From: Amycolatopsis sp. CA-126428 | Lineage (GTDB): Bacteria > Actinomycetota > Actinomycetes > Mycobacteriales > Pseudonocardiaceae | Direction: 5' to 3' | Length of the DNA: 64,000 nt | Assembly (NCBI RefSeq): GCF_002904335.1 | Contig: NZ_PPHF01000142.1 | Coordinates: 33,782 to 97,781 of the forward strand | Shown here: piece after piece, positions 17,067 through 25,727 of the stretch | Layout: every line of letters starts with the position of its first letter | How positions within the stretch are numbered: position 1 is the first letter of the stretch | The notes under the pieces: generated by a model | Seen by the model: only the letters and a program-made list of their open reading frames with translations | The model's database searches: none | Told to the model about the DNA's origin: nothing | Made by a program: the position numbers and the translations under genes

Positions 17067-18833
17067 ATGCGGCTCCCCGACGTGCGCGACCGGACGGTCT
17101 GGGACGCCGTGGACGGCGAGGCGATCCTCGCCGAAGCCCGGGCCGTGCTCACGCGTCCGGCCCCGGTCCTGACGGCCACGGCGTGGGCCCGGACGTTCCG
17201 CGACGGCGTCCGGACCGACTACGAAGACGTCGCCCGCGAGCTGCGTGAACGCGTCACGCTGCTGGTGCTCGCCGCGGTGCTCACCGGCGAGGTGCCGCCG
17301 GGCCCGGTACCGTTCCTGGACGGCGCGATCGACGGGCTGGTCGCGCTCGCCGAGGCGACCACGTGGTGCTGGGCACCCCACGACCGGCACGCGGCCGGGC
17401 GAGGCGAGGTGCTGGCCGACCCCGACGACCCGTTCCTCGACCTGGGCGCGGCCGAGGTCGCGTCCCTGTTCGCCTGGGCCGATCACGTCCTGGGCCCGCA
17501 CCTCGACCTCCGGGCCCCGGGACTGCGCAGACGGTTGCGGCGCGAGGTCGATGTCCGCGTCCTGACGCCGTTCGAGCGCGTCCGCGATTGGCACTGGCTC
17601 GGCCTCGACGGCGACGCGCACAACTGGAACCCGTGGATCCACTCCGGCGTCCTCACGGCCGCGCTCCTGCTCGTGGCCGACGACGAGCGGCGCCGGCGGC
17701 TGGTGCGGCTGGTGGTCGAGGGCCTCGAGCACTACGTCGCGGTCCTGCCCGACGACGGCGGCATCGACGAGGGCGTCGCCTACTGGTGGCACGGAGCCTG
17801 CCGGCTGCTGGAGTGCCTGGACCTGCTCGCCGGCTCGGCGGATCTTCCCGTGTTGCCCGAGCTGATCCGCTTTCCGCACCGCATGCACCTGGGCGGCGAC
17901 GCGTACGTCAACGCCGGGGACGCCCCGGCCCGCCTGTCGCCGGCCCAGCCGTGGCACGTCCTGCACCGGTGGGGCGAGCGGCTCGGCGACGACGACGTCC
18001 GGGCGCACGCGGTGAGCCGGGCGCGTGCGAGCGGCCGGCTCGTCTGGCCGTCGGCCGGGTTGGGCCGCGCCCTGGCCGGCCTGGCCGACCCGGACTGGCG
18101 GAAGGCGGTGACCGCGGAGCCCGGCGCGAGCTGGCTGGCCCGCGAAGAGTGGCTGCCGCGGGTGCAGGTGCTCGTGGCCCGGGAGACGGCGGGCACGCCG
18201 CGCGGGCTGACCGTGGCGGCCAAGGCCGGGCACAACGGCGAGCGGCACAACCACCTCGACGTCGGGTCCTACTGGGTGGCGGTCGACGGGGTGCCGGTGG
18301 TGGCCGACGCCGGCCAGCCGACCTACACCGCGGCCAGCTTCGGGCCGGACCGCTACCGGGCCTGGGCGCTGCGCAGCGAGTGGCACAACGTCCCCGAGCC
18401 GGGCGTCACGCAGGAACCGGGGGAGGACCGCGCGGCGCGGGACGTCCGGGTCGAGCTCACCGCGTCCGCGGCCACGCTGTCCGCGGACCTCGCCGGGGCC
18501 TACCCGGGGGTGCCGCGCTGGCTCCGGTCGGTGCGGCTGGTCCGGTCTTCGCCCGCGTACGTCGAGGTGGCGGACGACGAGTCCGTCCGGCCGGTCCGGC
18601 TGCGGCACGTCCTCGCGGGTGACGTCGAGCTGGGGGAGGGCGAAGCGTTCGCGTCCCTGGACGGCCGGCGGGTGCTGCGGCTGAGCTGGGACGCCCGGCA
18701 CACCACCGCGGAACTCGAGCGGCGGCCGCTGGACGATCCCCTGCTGCGGGCGTCCTGGGGCGCGCAGCTGAGCCGGCTCACCCTGCTGGTGCGCGAGGGC
18801 CCGGCGCGGGTCCGGCTGGAGCAGGTCCGGTGA
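17067..18833 (+). CDS. Heparinase II/III family polysaccharide lyase-like protein
   Basis: A 588-residue cytosolic protein. The N-terminal half is an alpha-toroid (WHWLGLDGDAHNWNPWIHSG; DEGVAYWWHGACRLLE). The C-terminal beta-rich half contains AGHNGERHNHLDVGSYWVAV, the conserved His/Asn stretch of the heparinase II/III C-terminal domain. Such enzymes cleave uronic-acid-containing glycans or oligomers by beta-elimination. The lack of a signal peptide points to an oligosaccharide lyase acting after import. ATG behind GGCGGAG; the stop shares one base with the regulator start. Confidence 0.85.
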   Translation: MRLPDVRDRTVWDAVDGEAILAEARAVLTRPAPVLTATAWARTFRDGVRTDYEDVARELRERVTLLVLAAVLTGEVPPGPVPFLDGAIDGLVALAEATTWCWAPHDRHAAGRGEVLADPDDPFLDLGAAEVASLFAWADHVLGPHLDLRAPGLRRRLRREVDVRVLTPFERVRDWHWLGLDGDAHNWNPWIHSGVLTAALLLVADDERRRRLVRLVVEGLEHYVAVLPDDGGIDEGVAYWWHGACRLLECLDLLAGSADLPVLPELIRFPHRMHLGGDAYVNAGDAPARLSPAQPWHVLHRWGERLGDDDVRAHAVSRARASGRLVWPSAGLGRALAGLADPDWRKAVTAEPGASWLAREEWLPRVQVLVARETAGTPRGLTVAAKAGHNGERHNHLDVGSYWVAVDGVPVVADAGQPTYTAASFGPDRYRAWALRSEWHNVPEPGVTQEPGEDRAARDVRVELTASAATLSADLAGAYPGVPRWLRSVRLVRSSPAYVEVADDESVRPVRLRHVLAGDVELGEGEAFASLDGRRVLRLSWDARHTTAELERRPLDDPLLRASWGAQLSRLTLLVREGPARVRLEQVR

Positions 18834-19939
18834 TGCTCGCCTCCGAACGGCACCAGCTGATCCTTTCGGTGGTGCGCGAGCACGGCGCGGTCCGGCTCGC
18901 CGACCTGGTGGAGCGGCTGGGCGTCACCGCGGTCACCGTGCGGCGGGACGTCACCGAGCTGGCCGACCGCGGCCTGCTGACGCGGGTGCACGGCGGGGTC
19001 ACGCTGACCCGGCCCCGCGGCGGCCATCCCGAGCCGGGGCGCGCGGCTTCGGCGTTCGGCCCGGCCGCGCACGGTGCACTGGTCGGCATGGTCGCGCCGT
19101 CGGTCGAGTACTACTGGCCGACGGTGGTCCAGGGTGCGCAGTCCACCGTGGCCGCCAGTGGGGGCCGGCTCGTCCTGCGCGCGTCCAGTTACGACGCGGC
19201 CGAGGACCGCCGTCAGATCACCAAGCTCCTCGAACGCGGGGTGCAGACCCTGCTGGTCGCCCCGGCCACCAGCGGGCGGGGCGCCCTGGACCTGCTGCGC
19301 TGGCTGGGTTCGCTGAGCGTCCCGGTGGTGCTCGTCGAGCGCCTGCCGCCGCCGGAGCTGCCGACGCTGGCGCTGGACGCGGCCACCACGGCGCACGCGC
19401 TCGGCGCGGGCCTGGCCGTCCGGCACCTGGTGTCCCTCGGCCACCGCGGGGTCGGGCTGGTCACGTCCCGGTCCAGCCCGACGAGCCGGGCGCTGCGCAC
19501 CGGCTGGCGCGAGACGATCGGGTCCCTGGGGCTGGACACCGGCGCGGCGCTCGACCTCGACGTGCCCGTCTACGGCTCCCCGGGGTGGGCGCAGGAGTAC
19601 GACACCCTGCTGGACCGCTGCCTCCGCGCCGGCGTCCGGGCGCTGCTCGTGCACGCCGACCGGGAGGCCATCGGCCTGATCGAACGGGCGCGCGACGGCG
19701 GCATCGCGGTGCCCGGCGAGCTGGCGGTGGTCTCCTACGACGACGAGGTCGCGGCGGCGTCCGACCCGCCGCTGACCGCGGTGTGCCCGCAGAAGCACCG
19801 GCTCGGCGCGGTGGCCGCCGAGCTCGCGCTGGCCCGGCTCGCCGACACGACCGGGCGGCCCGTGCACCGGCTGCAGCTCTGGCCGACGCTCGTCGTGCGC
19901 GAATCGTGCGGAGGCGCGCCGGAAGCCGCACTCGAGTGA
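18833..19939 (+). CDS. Hybrid regulator: DeoR-type HTH fused to LacI-type sugar-binding domain
   Basis: A 368-residue protein. Residues 1-60 (ERHQLILSVVREHGAVRLAD, then VTAVTVRRDVTELADRGLLTRVHGG) are a DeoR/GlpR DNA-binding domain. Instead of the DeoR sugar-phosphate-isomerase-like domain, residues from about 80 form a LacI/periplasmic-binding-protein fold (LVGMVAPSVEYYWPTVVQGA; HLVSLGHRGVGLVTS; VSYDDEVAAASDPPLTAV). It should sense a free sugar and bind the three direct repeats upstream of the lyase. ATG shares a base with the lyase stop (TGATG). Confidence 0.85.
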   Translation: MLASERHQLILSVVREHGAVRLADLVERLGVTAVTVRRDVTELADRGLLTRVHGGVTLTRPRGGHPEPGRAASAFGPAAHGALVGMVAPSVEYYWPTVVQGAQSTVAASGGRLVLRASSYDAAEDRRQITKLLERGVQTLLVAPATSGRGALDLLRWLGSLSVPVVLVERLPPPELPTLALDAATTAHALGAGLAVRHLVSLGHRGVGLVTSRSSPTSRALRTGWRETIGSLGLDTGAALDLDVPVYGSPGWAQEYDTLLDRCLRAGVRALLVHADREAIGLIERARDGGIAVPGELAVVSYDDEVAAASDPPLTAVCPQKHRLGAVAAELALARLADTTGRPVHRLQLWPTLVVRESCGGAPEAALE

Positions 19940-19943
19940 AACC

Positions 19944-20795
19944 TCAGGAGGCCGCGAGGCGGCGGAGGGCCGCGTGCGTCGTCACCGCCGTGCCGAGGGC
20001 GACGACGAGCACCGTGCCCGTCACCAGGACACGCGCCCGGGACCGGATCTTCCGGGCCGGGACCAGCGGGCGGGACCCGGCGAGGCCGGTGAGCGTGCGT
20101 TCGGCGTCCGCCATCGACGGCCGGGCCGCCGGTTCCGGGCGGACGAGTTCCAGCAGCGCGTCGAGGACCGCGCCGCGGGTGCGCGGCGGGACGGCGGTGC
20201 CCGGCACCCGCCCTTCGAGGGCGAAGTACAGGGTGGCGCCCAAGGAATAGACGTCCGAGGCACACCCCGGGCTCGCACCCCCGGCCACCTCCGGGGCGGG
20301 GAAACCGCCGGTGCCCAGCCCGAAGCCGGCGATCTTGGCCGTCCCGTCCGCGGTGAGGAGCACCTTGTCCGGGCCGAACCCGCGGTGGAGGACGCCCTCG
20401 GCGTGCGCGGCCGCCAGCGCCGAAGCCAGCTGTGCGCCGAGCGCCGCGACGCGGTCCGGCGGCACGCTTCCCCGCCGCGCGACCAGTTCGGCCAGGGTGC
20501 CGGTCGCCAGGTCCTCGGTCACCACGTACGGCGTCAGGTCGTGCTCGAAGACGTCGTGCACGACGACGACGTGCGGGTGGTGCAGCCGGACGGCCGCGCG
20601 CGCGTCGCGGATCGCCTTGGCCCGGACGCGGTCGGAATGGGCCGCGTCGAACGGGCATCCGGGCGGCAGCTGTTCGACGACGACGAACCGGTCCAGCAAT
20701 TCGTCTTTGGCCCGCCACGCCGTGGCGCCGGGATGGTGGCCGGCCGGTTCGAGCAGCCGGTACCGCCCGGCCAATGCACCCTTTTTCGCTGCCAC
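19944..20795 (-). CDS. Membrane-anchored Ser/Thr pseudokinase
   Basis: A 283-residue protein clearly related to the kinases at 22083 and 23622 but lacking catalytic residues: the ATP-binding Lys is Glu41 (FVVVEQL), HRD is HRG (Asp139 to Gly), the catalytic-loop Asn is Lys144, and DFG is GFG (Gly157). The Gly-rich loop is also broken (EPAGHHPGATAW). One helix (VLVTGTVLVVALGTAVTTHA) and a very short tail end the protein; there is no outside domain. The GTG start has the leader CAGGGGATACGG, nearly identical to that of the kinase at 24998, and supports this start over an ATG at 20846. Probably a regulatory partner of the active kinases (inference). Confidence 0.85.
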   Translation of the reverse strand: MAAKKGALAGRYRLLEPAGHHPGATAWRAKDELLDRFVVVEQLPPGCPFDAAHSDRVRAKAIRDARAAVRLHHPHVVVVHDVFEHDLTPYVVTEDLATGTLAELVARRGSVPPDRVAALGAQLASALAAAHAEGVLHRGFGPDKVLLTADGTAKIAGFGLGTGGFPAPEVAGGASPGCASDVYSLGATLYFALEGRVPGTAVPPRTRGAVLDALLELVRPEPAARPSMADAERTLTGLAGSRPLVPARKIRSRARVLVTGTVLVVALGTAVTTHAALRRLAAS

Positions 20796-20868
20796 CCGTA
20801 TCCCCTGTCGCCGTCGACGGATCCCTGAAAGGAAATACGGCCGCAACGGGAAACAGGTTCGGTGATTC

Positions 20869-21957
20869 TCACGCCTCGGACAACGCCGTGCGGGCCGCCG
20901 CGGTGCTTTCCCCGGTGACGAACGCCGGGACCACCGCGGCGGGCTCGGCGGCCGGACCGCCGTCGAGCTGGCCGACCGCCCGGCGCACGGCCAGCGCCCC
21001 CAGCTCGGCCGCCGGGACCACCACCGCGGTGGGCCGGATCCGCTGCTGCCCCGCCACGGTGTCCGAGCAGACCGCGACGACGGAGACGTCGCCGGGTACC
21101 CGCCGCCCGCGGTGCCGCAGGGTGCCCATGACCAGCGGGAGGGCGGCTTCGTCGTGCACGACCAGCGCGGTCGGGCCGCCGTCGGCGAGCAGTTCGTCCA
21201 GGCCGCGGGCGACGTCTTCGGCGGCCGGCGCGCAGGGCCGGGAAACCGCTTTCACGCCGCGCTCGCCGGCGGCGGCCCGGAAGCTTTCCGCGAAGCCCTT
21301 CAGGTACCGGAGCCGGTGCCCGGGCAGGGTCGCCGACGGCCCGAGGTGGGCGACCGACCGGTGGCCCAGGCCGGCCAGGTGGGTGAGGCAGGCCCGGCCG
21401 GCCGGCGCGAAGTCGAGCGTCACCGACGCCAGCCCGCGGTACTGCGCCGGCGCGCCGACCAGCACCGCGGGGCGGCCGGAGGCCAGCAGGACGGGCACGC
21501 GCGGGTCGTCGTCGCCGGCGTCCAGCACGATCACCGCGTCGGCCAGTGCGGCCGACGTCACCCGGTGCAGGCCCGACGTGCCGTCGTCGTCGGTGACCAG
21601 GAGCAGGTCGTAGCCGAGTTCGCGGGCCGCGCCCGCAGCGGCGGAGAAGAACTCCATCTCCATGCCCAGCTGCCGGTCGCCGAGCGGCGGCACCGCCACC
21701 GCGAGGACGCCGGCGCGGGGGGACGGCGAGCCGCCGCGGCGCCGGTAGCCGAGGGCGCGGATGGTTTCCTCGACCCGGCGGCGGGTGGCCGGCGAGATCG
21801 TCCGCTTCCCGGTGATCACGTAGGACACCGTGCTCGCCGAGACACCGGCCGCGTTCGCCACGTCGGTGATCGTCACCGCGCCGCGGCCGCCGCCCGACGG
21901 CTCGTCCGCCACGTCGCGGAAATTCGTCATCTTGGTGAGGACTTTCTCGAGACTCAT
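20869..21957 (-). CDS. LacI-family transcriptional regulator
   Basis: A 362-residue repressor. TITDVANAAGVSASTVSYVI is the LacI helix-turn-helix with its hinge LGYRRRG; the rest is the sugar-binding domain (LGHRSVAHLGPSATLPGH; DVSVVAVCSD). The ATG at 21957 is preferred, with an inner ATG at 21930 possible. A perfect palindrome at 21983-21994 just before the gene suggests autoregulation. It lies between the pseudokinase and the CBM2 kinases on the same strand; whether it controls them is open. Confidence 0.88.
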   Translation of the reverse strand: MSLEKVLTKMTNFRDVADEPSGGGRGAVTITDVANAAGVSASTVSYVITGKRTISPATRRRVEETIRALGYRRRGGSPSPRAGVLAVAVPPLGDRQLGMEMEFFSAAAGAARELGYDLLLVTDDDGTSGLHRVTSAALADAVIVLDAGDDDPRVPVLLASGRPAVLVGAPAQYRGLASVTLDFAPAGRACLTHLAGLGHRSVAHLGPSATLPGHRLRYLKGFAESFRAAAGERGVKAVSRPCAPAAEDVARGLDELLADGGPTALVVHDEAALPLVMGTLRHRGRRVPGDVSVVAVCSDTVAGQQRIRPTAVVVPAAELGALAVRRAVGQLDGGPAAEPAAVVPAFVTGESTAAARTALSEA

Positions 21958-21982
21958 TGTCCGATCCGTTGTCCGGCCGGAA

Positions 21983-21994
21983 GTTAGCGCTAAC
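21983..21994. promoter_or_regulatory. LacI-type operator palindrome GTTAGCGCTAAC
   Basis: A perfect 12-bp palindrome with the central CG of LacI-family sites, 25 nt upstream of the LacI-type regulator ATG. It is the likely autoregulatory operator. Confidence 0.75.
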
Positions 21995-22082
21995 AAGAAG
22001 GGGTGGAGGCCGACCTTAATGCCGGTCAACACCGCTGGTCAAGCCACCTTCGTCGGATGATCGAAAACGCCTCGGCGCCGAT

Positions 22083-23432
22083 TCATTCCCCGGGACGGCA
22101 GTCGGTCACCGGCATCCCGCGGTTGCCCCCGCGGGCCAGGGCGATGAAGCCGAAGGTGGTCGATTCGCCCGGCTTCAGCACCGCATTCCACTCGGCGTTC
22201 GCGATCGCCGCGGTGGCGCCGGTCCGCACGAGCCTGCCGTTCCAGAGGTCGTCGATGCTCGTCCCGGCGGGGGTGGTCCAGCTGACCGTCCACCCGATGA
22301 CTGGGGCCCACCCGCTGTTGCGGACGGTCACCAGCCCCTGGAAGCCGCCGTCCCACGACTTCACCACCTGGTAGCGCGCGGCGCAGCCGGCGGGACCCGG
22401 GGTCCGGGACGCCGGCGGGGTCGTGGACGGCGCCGATGCGAGCTGGGCCGCCGCGCTCGCGGCCTCCCGGCCGGGCGGGATCGACGTGGTCGCCGCCACC
22501 ACGGCGGCCGCGGTCAACGCCAGCACCGTCCCGGCGAAGGCCGGCCGGGAGCGGCGACGGCGCACCGGCGCGGGAACGCTGTCCGCCGGGGCCGCCACCG
22601 GGACCACCCCGGGCGCGGTGGCGCGGGTCAGCAGCCGCGCGGCCCCGGCCATCGTGGGGCGGGCGACCGGATCCCGGTGGAGCAACCGGAGGACGGCGTC
22701 GGTGACCGGGCCGCTGGTGACGGGCGGGGTCACGGTGCCGGTACCGACCCGTTTGAGCAGGGCCAGCTGGTTTTCGTCGGTGCCGAACGGCGGCCGCCCT
22801 TCGAGCGCGGTGTAGAGCGTCGCGCCGAGCGAGTAGACGTCGGAAGGGAAGCCGGGTTCCTCGCCGTCGGCGACTTCCGGGGCGAGGTAGGCCGGCGTGC
22901 CGACGACCAGCCCGCGGCCGGTGGCGGTGCCTTCGCCGCGCGCGTGGGCCACCCCGAAGTCGGTGATCTTCGCCGCGCCGTCGGTGGTCACCAGGACGTT
23001 GTTGGGGCTGATGTCGCGGTGCACCACGCCTTCCGCGTGCGCCGCGGCCAGCGCCGAGGCGAGCTGGGTGCCCAGTTCGGCCACGTGCTCCGGCACCAGC
23101 GGGCCGTGCTCCTCGATCAGCTCGGTCAGCGTGCGGGCCGGCAGGTACTCCATCGTGATGTAGGCCGCGGACCCCTGCTCGACGACGTCGTACACGACGA
23201 CCGCGTGCGGGTGGCGCAGCCGGGCGGTGACCCGGGCCTCCCGGATCGTCCGGGCGCGCGTGCGCTCGGCGGCCGCCGGGTCGGCGGGGGAGCCGGGGAA
23301 GAGCTGCTTGATCGCGACCAGCCGGTCGAGCCGCTCGTCCTTCGCCCGCCACACGGTCCCCATCGCGCCGTGACCCGCCCGGCCCAGCACGCGGTACCGG
23401 CCGGCGATCACTGCCCCTTCGTGCACGGGCAC
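22083..23432 (-). CDS. Receptor-type Ser/Thr kinase with extracellular CBM2 domain
   Basis: A protein of about 449 residues. The kinase domain (about 10-275) is complete: AGHGAMGTVWRAKDERL Gly-loop, Lys42 in LVAIKQL, VVHRDISPNNVLV, KITDFGVAHA, and VYSLGATLYTALEG. A single helix follows (GTVLALTAAAVVAATTSIP), then a Ser/Thr/Pro stalk. The last about 100 residues are a CBM2-type module: Cys near both ends, SWDGGFQGLVTVRNSG, GWTVSWTTPAG, DLWNGRLV and EWNAVLKPG. It likely senses a polysaccharide or cell-wall ligand outside. A GTG at 23432 with GGAGGGGAGC is preferred; the ATG at 23456 lacks a site. Confidence 0.88.
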   Translation of the reverse strand: MPVHEGAVIAGRYRVLGRAGHGAMGTVWRAKDERLDRLVAIKQLFPGSPADPAAAERTRARTIREARVTARLRHPHAVVVYDVVEQGSAAYITMEYLPARTLTELIEEHGPLVPEHVAELGTQLASALAAAHAEGVVHRDISPNNVLVTTDGAAKITDFGVAHARGEGTATGRGLVVGTPAYLAPEVADGEEPGFPSDVYSLGATLYTALEGRPPFGTDENQLALLKRVGTGTVTPPVTSGPVTDAVLRLLHRDPVARPTMAGAARLLTRATAPGVVPVAAPADSVPAPVRRRRSRPAFAGTVLALTAAAVVAATTSIPPGREAASAAAQLASAPSTTPPASRTPGPAGCAARYQVVKSWDGGFQGLVTVRNSGWAPVIGWTVSWTTPAGTSIDDLWNGRLVRTGATAAIANAEWNAVLKPGESTTFGFIALARGGNRGMPVTDCRPGE

Positions 23433-23621
23433 GCTCCCCTCCGTCGTTTCCGTCATCGGGGAACACGGCCGGTTCCGGCGCGCAGTTCGGCTCGTCGGAC
23501 CAATTCACTCACCTGGGTGGGGGTACGAAATGCGTTCGACGTATTCGTTCCGGATGCCGGAAACGCCGGCCGGTCACTACGGAAGAATCGGCCATGCGGT
23601 TGTGACGGACCGATAACGGTC

Positions 23622-24998
23622 TCACTGCGTCCGGCAGCTGAGGGCCGGGACGCCCGGGTGGCCGTCGGTGATGTCCTGGTTCAGCCCGAACGAAGCCGAA
23701 CCGTCCGGCTCGACGAGGGCGTTCCAGCCCGCGTCGGTGACCGTCACCGACGACCCGGCCTGGGTCAGGGTGCCGTTCCACAGGTCCCGGATGCCGGCCC
23801 CGCCGGGCTGCACCCAGGTCACCGTCCAGCCGGTGAGCCGGGTCTCCCGGTCGTTGTGCACGGTCACCTGCGCCTGGGCCCCGCCCGGCCAGGCGTTCGT
23901 GACCTCGTAGCGCGCGGTGCACCCGGAGGTCGCGGGCGGAGCCGGCGGCGTGGAGCGCCGCGCCGGCCCTTCGGACGCGCGGGCCGGCACCGGCGCGGGC
24001 GCCGTGGTGGTGCTGCTGACCGTGTGGTCGGCGGTGATCGTCGTCGGCAGGTGCTCGATGGGGGCCGCGGTGGTGGTCGCGGGCCGGTCGGCGAGGGCGA
24101 GACCGGCCACCACGCTCACCGACGTCAGGCACGCGGCGGCCCCGATCAGGGTGGCGCGGCGGAGCCGGGACCGCCGGTGCGGAGCCGGGACCGGCCGGCC
24201 GACGGCGGCCAGCAGCTCCACCGTCTCCTGCATGGACGGGCGCACGGCCGGATCGCGTTCGAGCATCCGCAGCAGCACGGCGGTCAGCGGGCCGCCGTGG
24301 ACCGGTGGGGTGAGCTGGTTCTCGGTGATCCGCCGCAGCAGGGTGATCGGGTCGTCGCTGGTGCCGAACGGCGGCGTGCCCTCCAAGGCGGTGTAGAGCG
24401 TGGCGCCGAGCGAATAGACGTCGGACGGCAGCCCCGCTTCGCCGCCCCGCGCGACTTCCGGAGCCAGGTAGGGCAGCGTGCCGACGACGACGCCTTCGTC
24501 GGCGGCCGGGTGCTCGCCGAGCGCGCGCGACACGCCGAAGTCGGTGATCCGGGCGGTGCCGTCGTCGGTGACGAGCACGTTGTTGGGCGTGACGTCCCGG
24601 TGCAGGATCCAGTCGCCGTGCGCGGCGGCCAGTGCCGCGCCGACCTGCCGCCCGAGCCGCAGCACGTCGCACCGGGGCAGCGGCCCGCGTTCGACGAGGA
24701 GCTCGGTCAGGGACCGGGCGGGCACGTACTCCATGACCAGGTACATCGAGCCGGCGTCCTCGAACACGTCGTACACCGCGACGGCGTGCGGGTGCCGCAG
24801 CCGGGACGCCAGCCGCGCCTCCCGGATCGCCCGCTCGCAGACGTCGCCGCCCGTGCCCGGCTCGTGCAGGAACTGCTTCACGGCCACGACGCGATCCAGC
24901 CGCTCGTCCTTGGCCCGCCACACCAGGCTCATCGCGCCGCGGCCGAGGTGCCCCAGTAGCCGGTACCGCCCGTTGACGAGCTGTTCCTCGAAAGCCAC
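23622..24998 (-). CDS. Receptor-type Ser/Thr kinase with extracellular CBM2 domain (paralogue)
   Basis: A 458-residue paralogue of the kinase at 22083. It keeps Lys41 (VVAVKQF), ILHRDVTPNNVLV and RITDFGVSRA, so it should be active. A transmembrane helix (IGAAACLTSVSVVAGLALA), a Thr-rich stalk and a CBM2-type module follow: CTARYEVTNAWPGGAQAQ, GWTVTWVQPGG, DLWNGTLTQ, GWNALVEPDG and a final Cys. The surface-type tryptophans are kept, so glycan binding is plausible. The GTG at 24998 matches the leader of the pseudokinase gene. Divergent from the STAS gene at 25282. Confidence 0.88.
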   Translation of the reverse strand: MAFEEQLVNGRYRLLGHLGRGAMSLVWRAKDERLDRVVAVKQFLHEPGTGGDVCERAIREARLASRLRHPHAVAVYDVFEDAGSMYLVMEYVPARSLTELLVERGPLPRCDVLRLGRQVGAALAAAHGDWILHRDVTPNNVLVTDDGTARITDFGVSRALGEHPAADEGVVVGTLPYLAPEVARGGEAGLPSDVYSLGATLYTALEGTPPFGTSDDPITLLRRITENQLTPPVHGGPLTAVLLRMLERDPAVRPSMQETVELLAAVGRPVPAPHRRSRLRRATLIGAAACLTSVSVVAGLALADRPATTTAAPIEHLPTTITADHTVSSTTTAPAPVPARASEGPARRSTPPAPPATSGCTARYEVTNAWPGGAQAQVTVHNDRETRLTGWTVTWVQPGGAGIRDLWNGTLTQAGSSVTVTDAGWNALVEPDGSASFGLNQDITDGHPGVPALSCRTQ

Positions 24999-25281
24999 CC
25001 GTACCCCTGCGTCGGTCGGTGAAACGATGAACTTTTTAGCAGAAGAAGGGCGTCCGGTGGGCTTCGGGACCGACGGGATCTCCGAACCGTTATCCGGCTC
25101 GGCGGCGGCGCATTCGGGAATTCGCCGCTCCGCGAGTCCGAATTCGACGAATTCGGTGTCGGCGGGCAAGTCGCTGTCGGACAGGCGTACCGTGTGGGGC
25201 ATCGCGGTTCAACAGGCAGCCGCCCCCCAGCTTCCCGCGCGCCGTCCCGCGGGTGCCGTCCCTCGCTCCGAGGAGGCCTGT

Positions 25282-25701
25282 GTGCTCGACCAGATCGCCG
25301 CTCCGCAGTTCCGCGTCGACGTCCCGTCCGCGATGACCCTGCGGGTGACCGCCACGGCGGAGGCGACGGTCGTCGCGATCCGCGGCGAAATCGACCTGCC
25401 GGTGCTGAGCCGGCTCCGGACCCGGCTGGGCGAGGAGATCGACCTCGCCCCGCGGGCCCTGGTGGTCGACCTGCCGGGAGTGTCGTTCTGCGGCGCGGGC
25501 GGGATCACGGAGCTGCTGGTGGCGGCGTCCGAGGCGCACGTGAGCGGGGTGCCCTTCGCGATCGCGGCGGCCGGCCGGGCGGTGCGGCGGCCGATCCGGG
25601 TCCTGGGACTGGAGCAGCTGCTGCCGATCCACGAAAGTGTCGACGCGGCGCTGGATTGGCTGGCCGTGCTGCCCCGGTTGCGGGGGAGCGGGCGGGACTG
25701 A
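25282..25701 (+). CDS. STAS-domain anti-sigma-antagonist-like protein without phosphoserine
   Basis: A 139-residue STAS domain: VVAIRGEIDLPVLSRLRTRL and LVVDLPGVSFCGAGGITELL. In SpoIIAA-type proteins the second stretch reads DSSG around the phosphorylated Ser; here it is GAGG, so there is no acceptor serine. The GTG follows AGGAGG by 5 nt. No anti-sigma kinase gene is adjacent. It is divergent from a CBM2 Ser/Thr kinase, which may be chance. Confidence 0.85.
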   Translation: MLDQIAAPQFRVDVPSAMTLRVTATAEATVVAIRGEIDLPVLSRLRTRLGEEIDLAPRALVVDLPGVSFCGAGGITELLVAASEAHVSGVPFAIAAAGRAVRRPIRVLGLEQLLPIHESVDAALDWLAVLPRLRGSGRD

Positions 25702-25727
25702 CCGCGGCTCGGCCGTGACCGCGGTCG

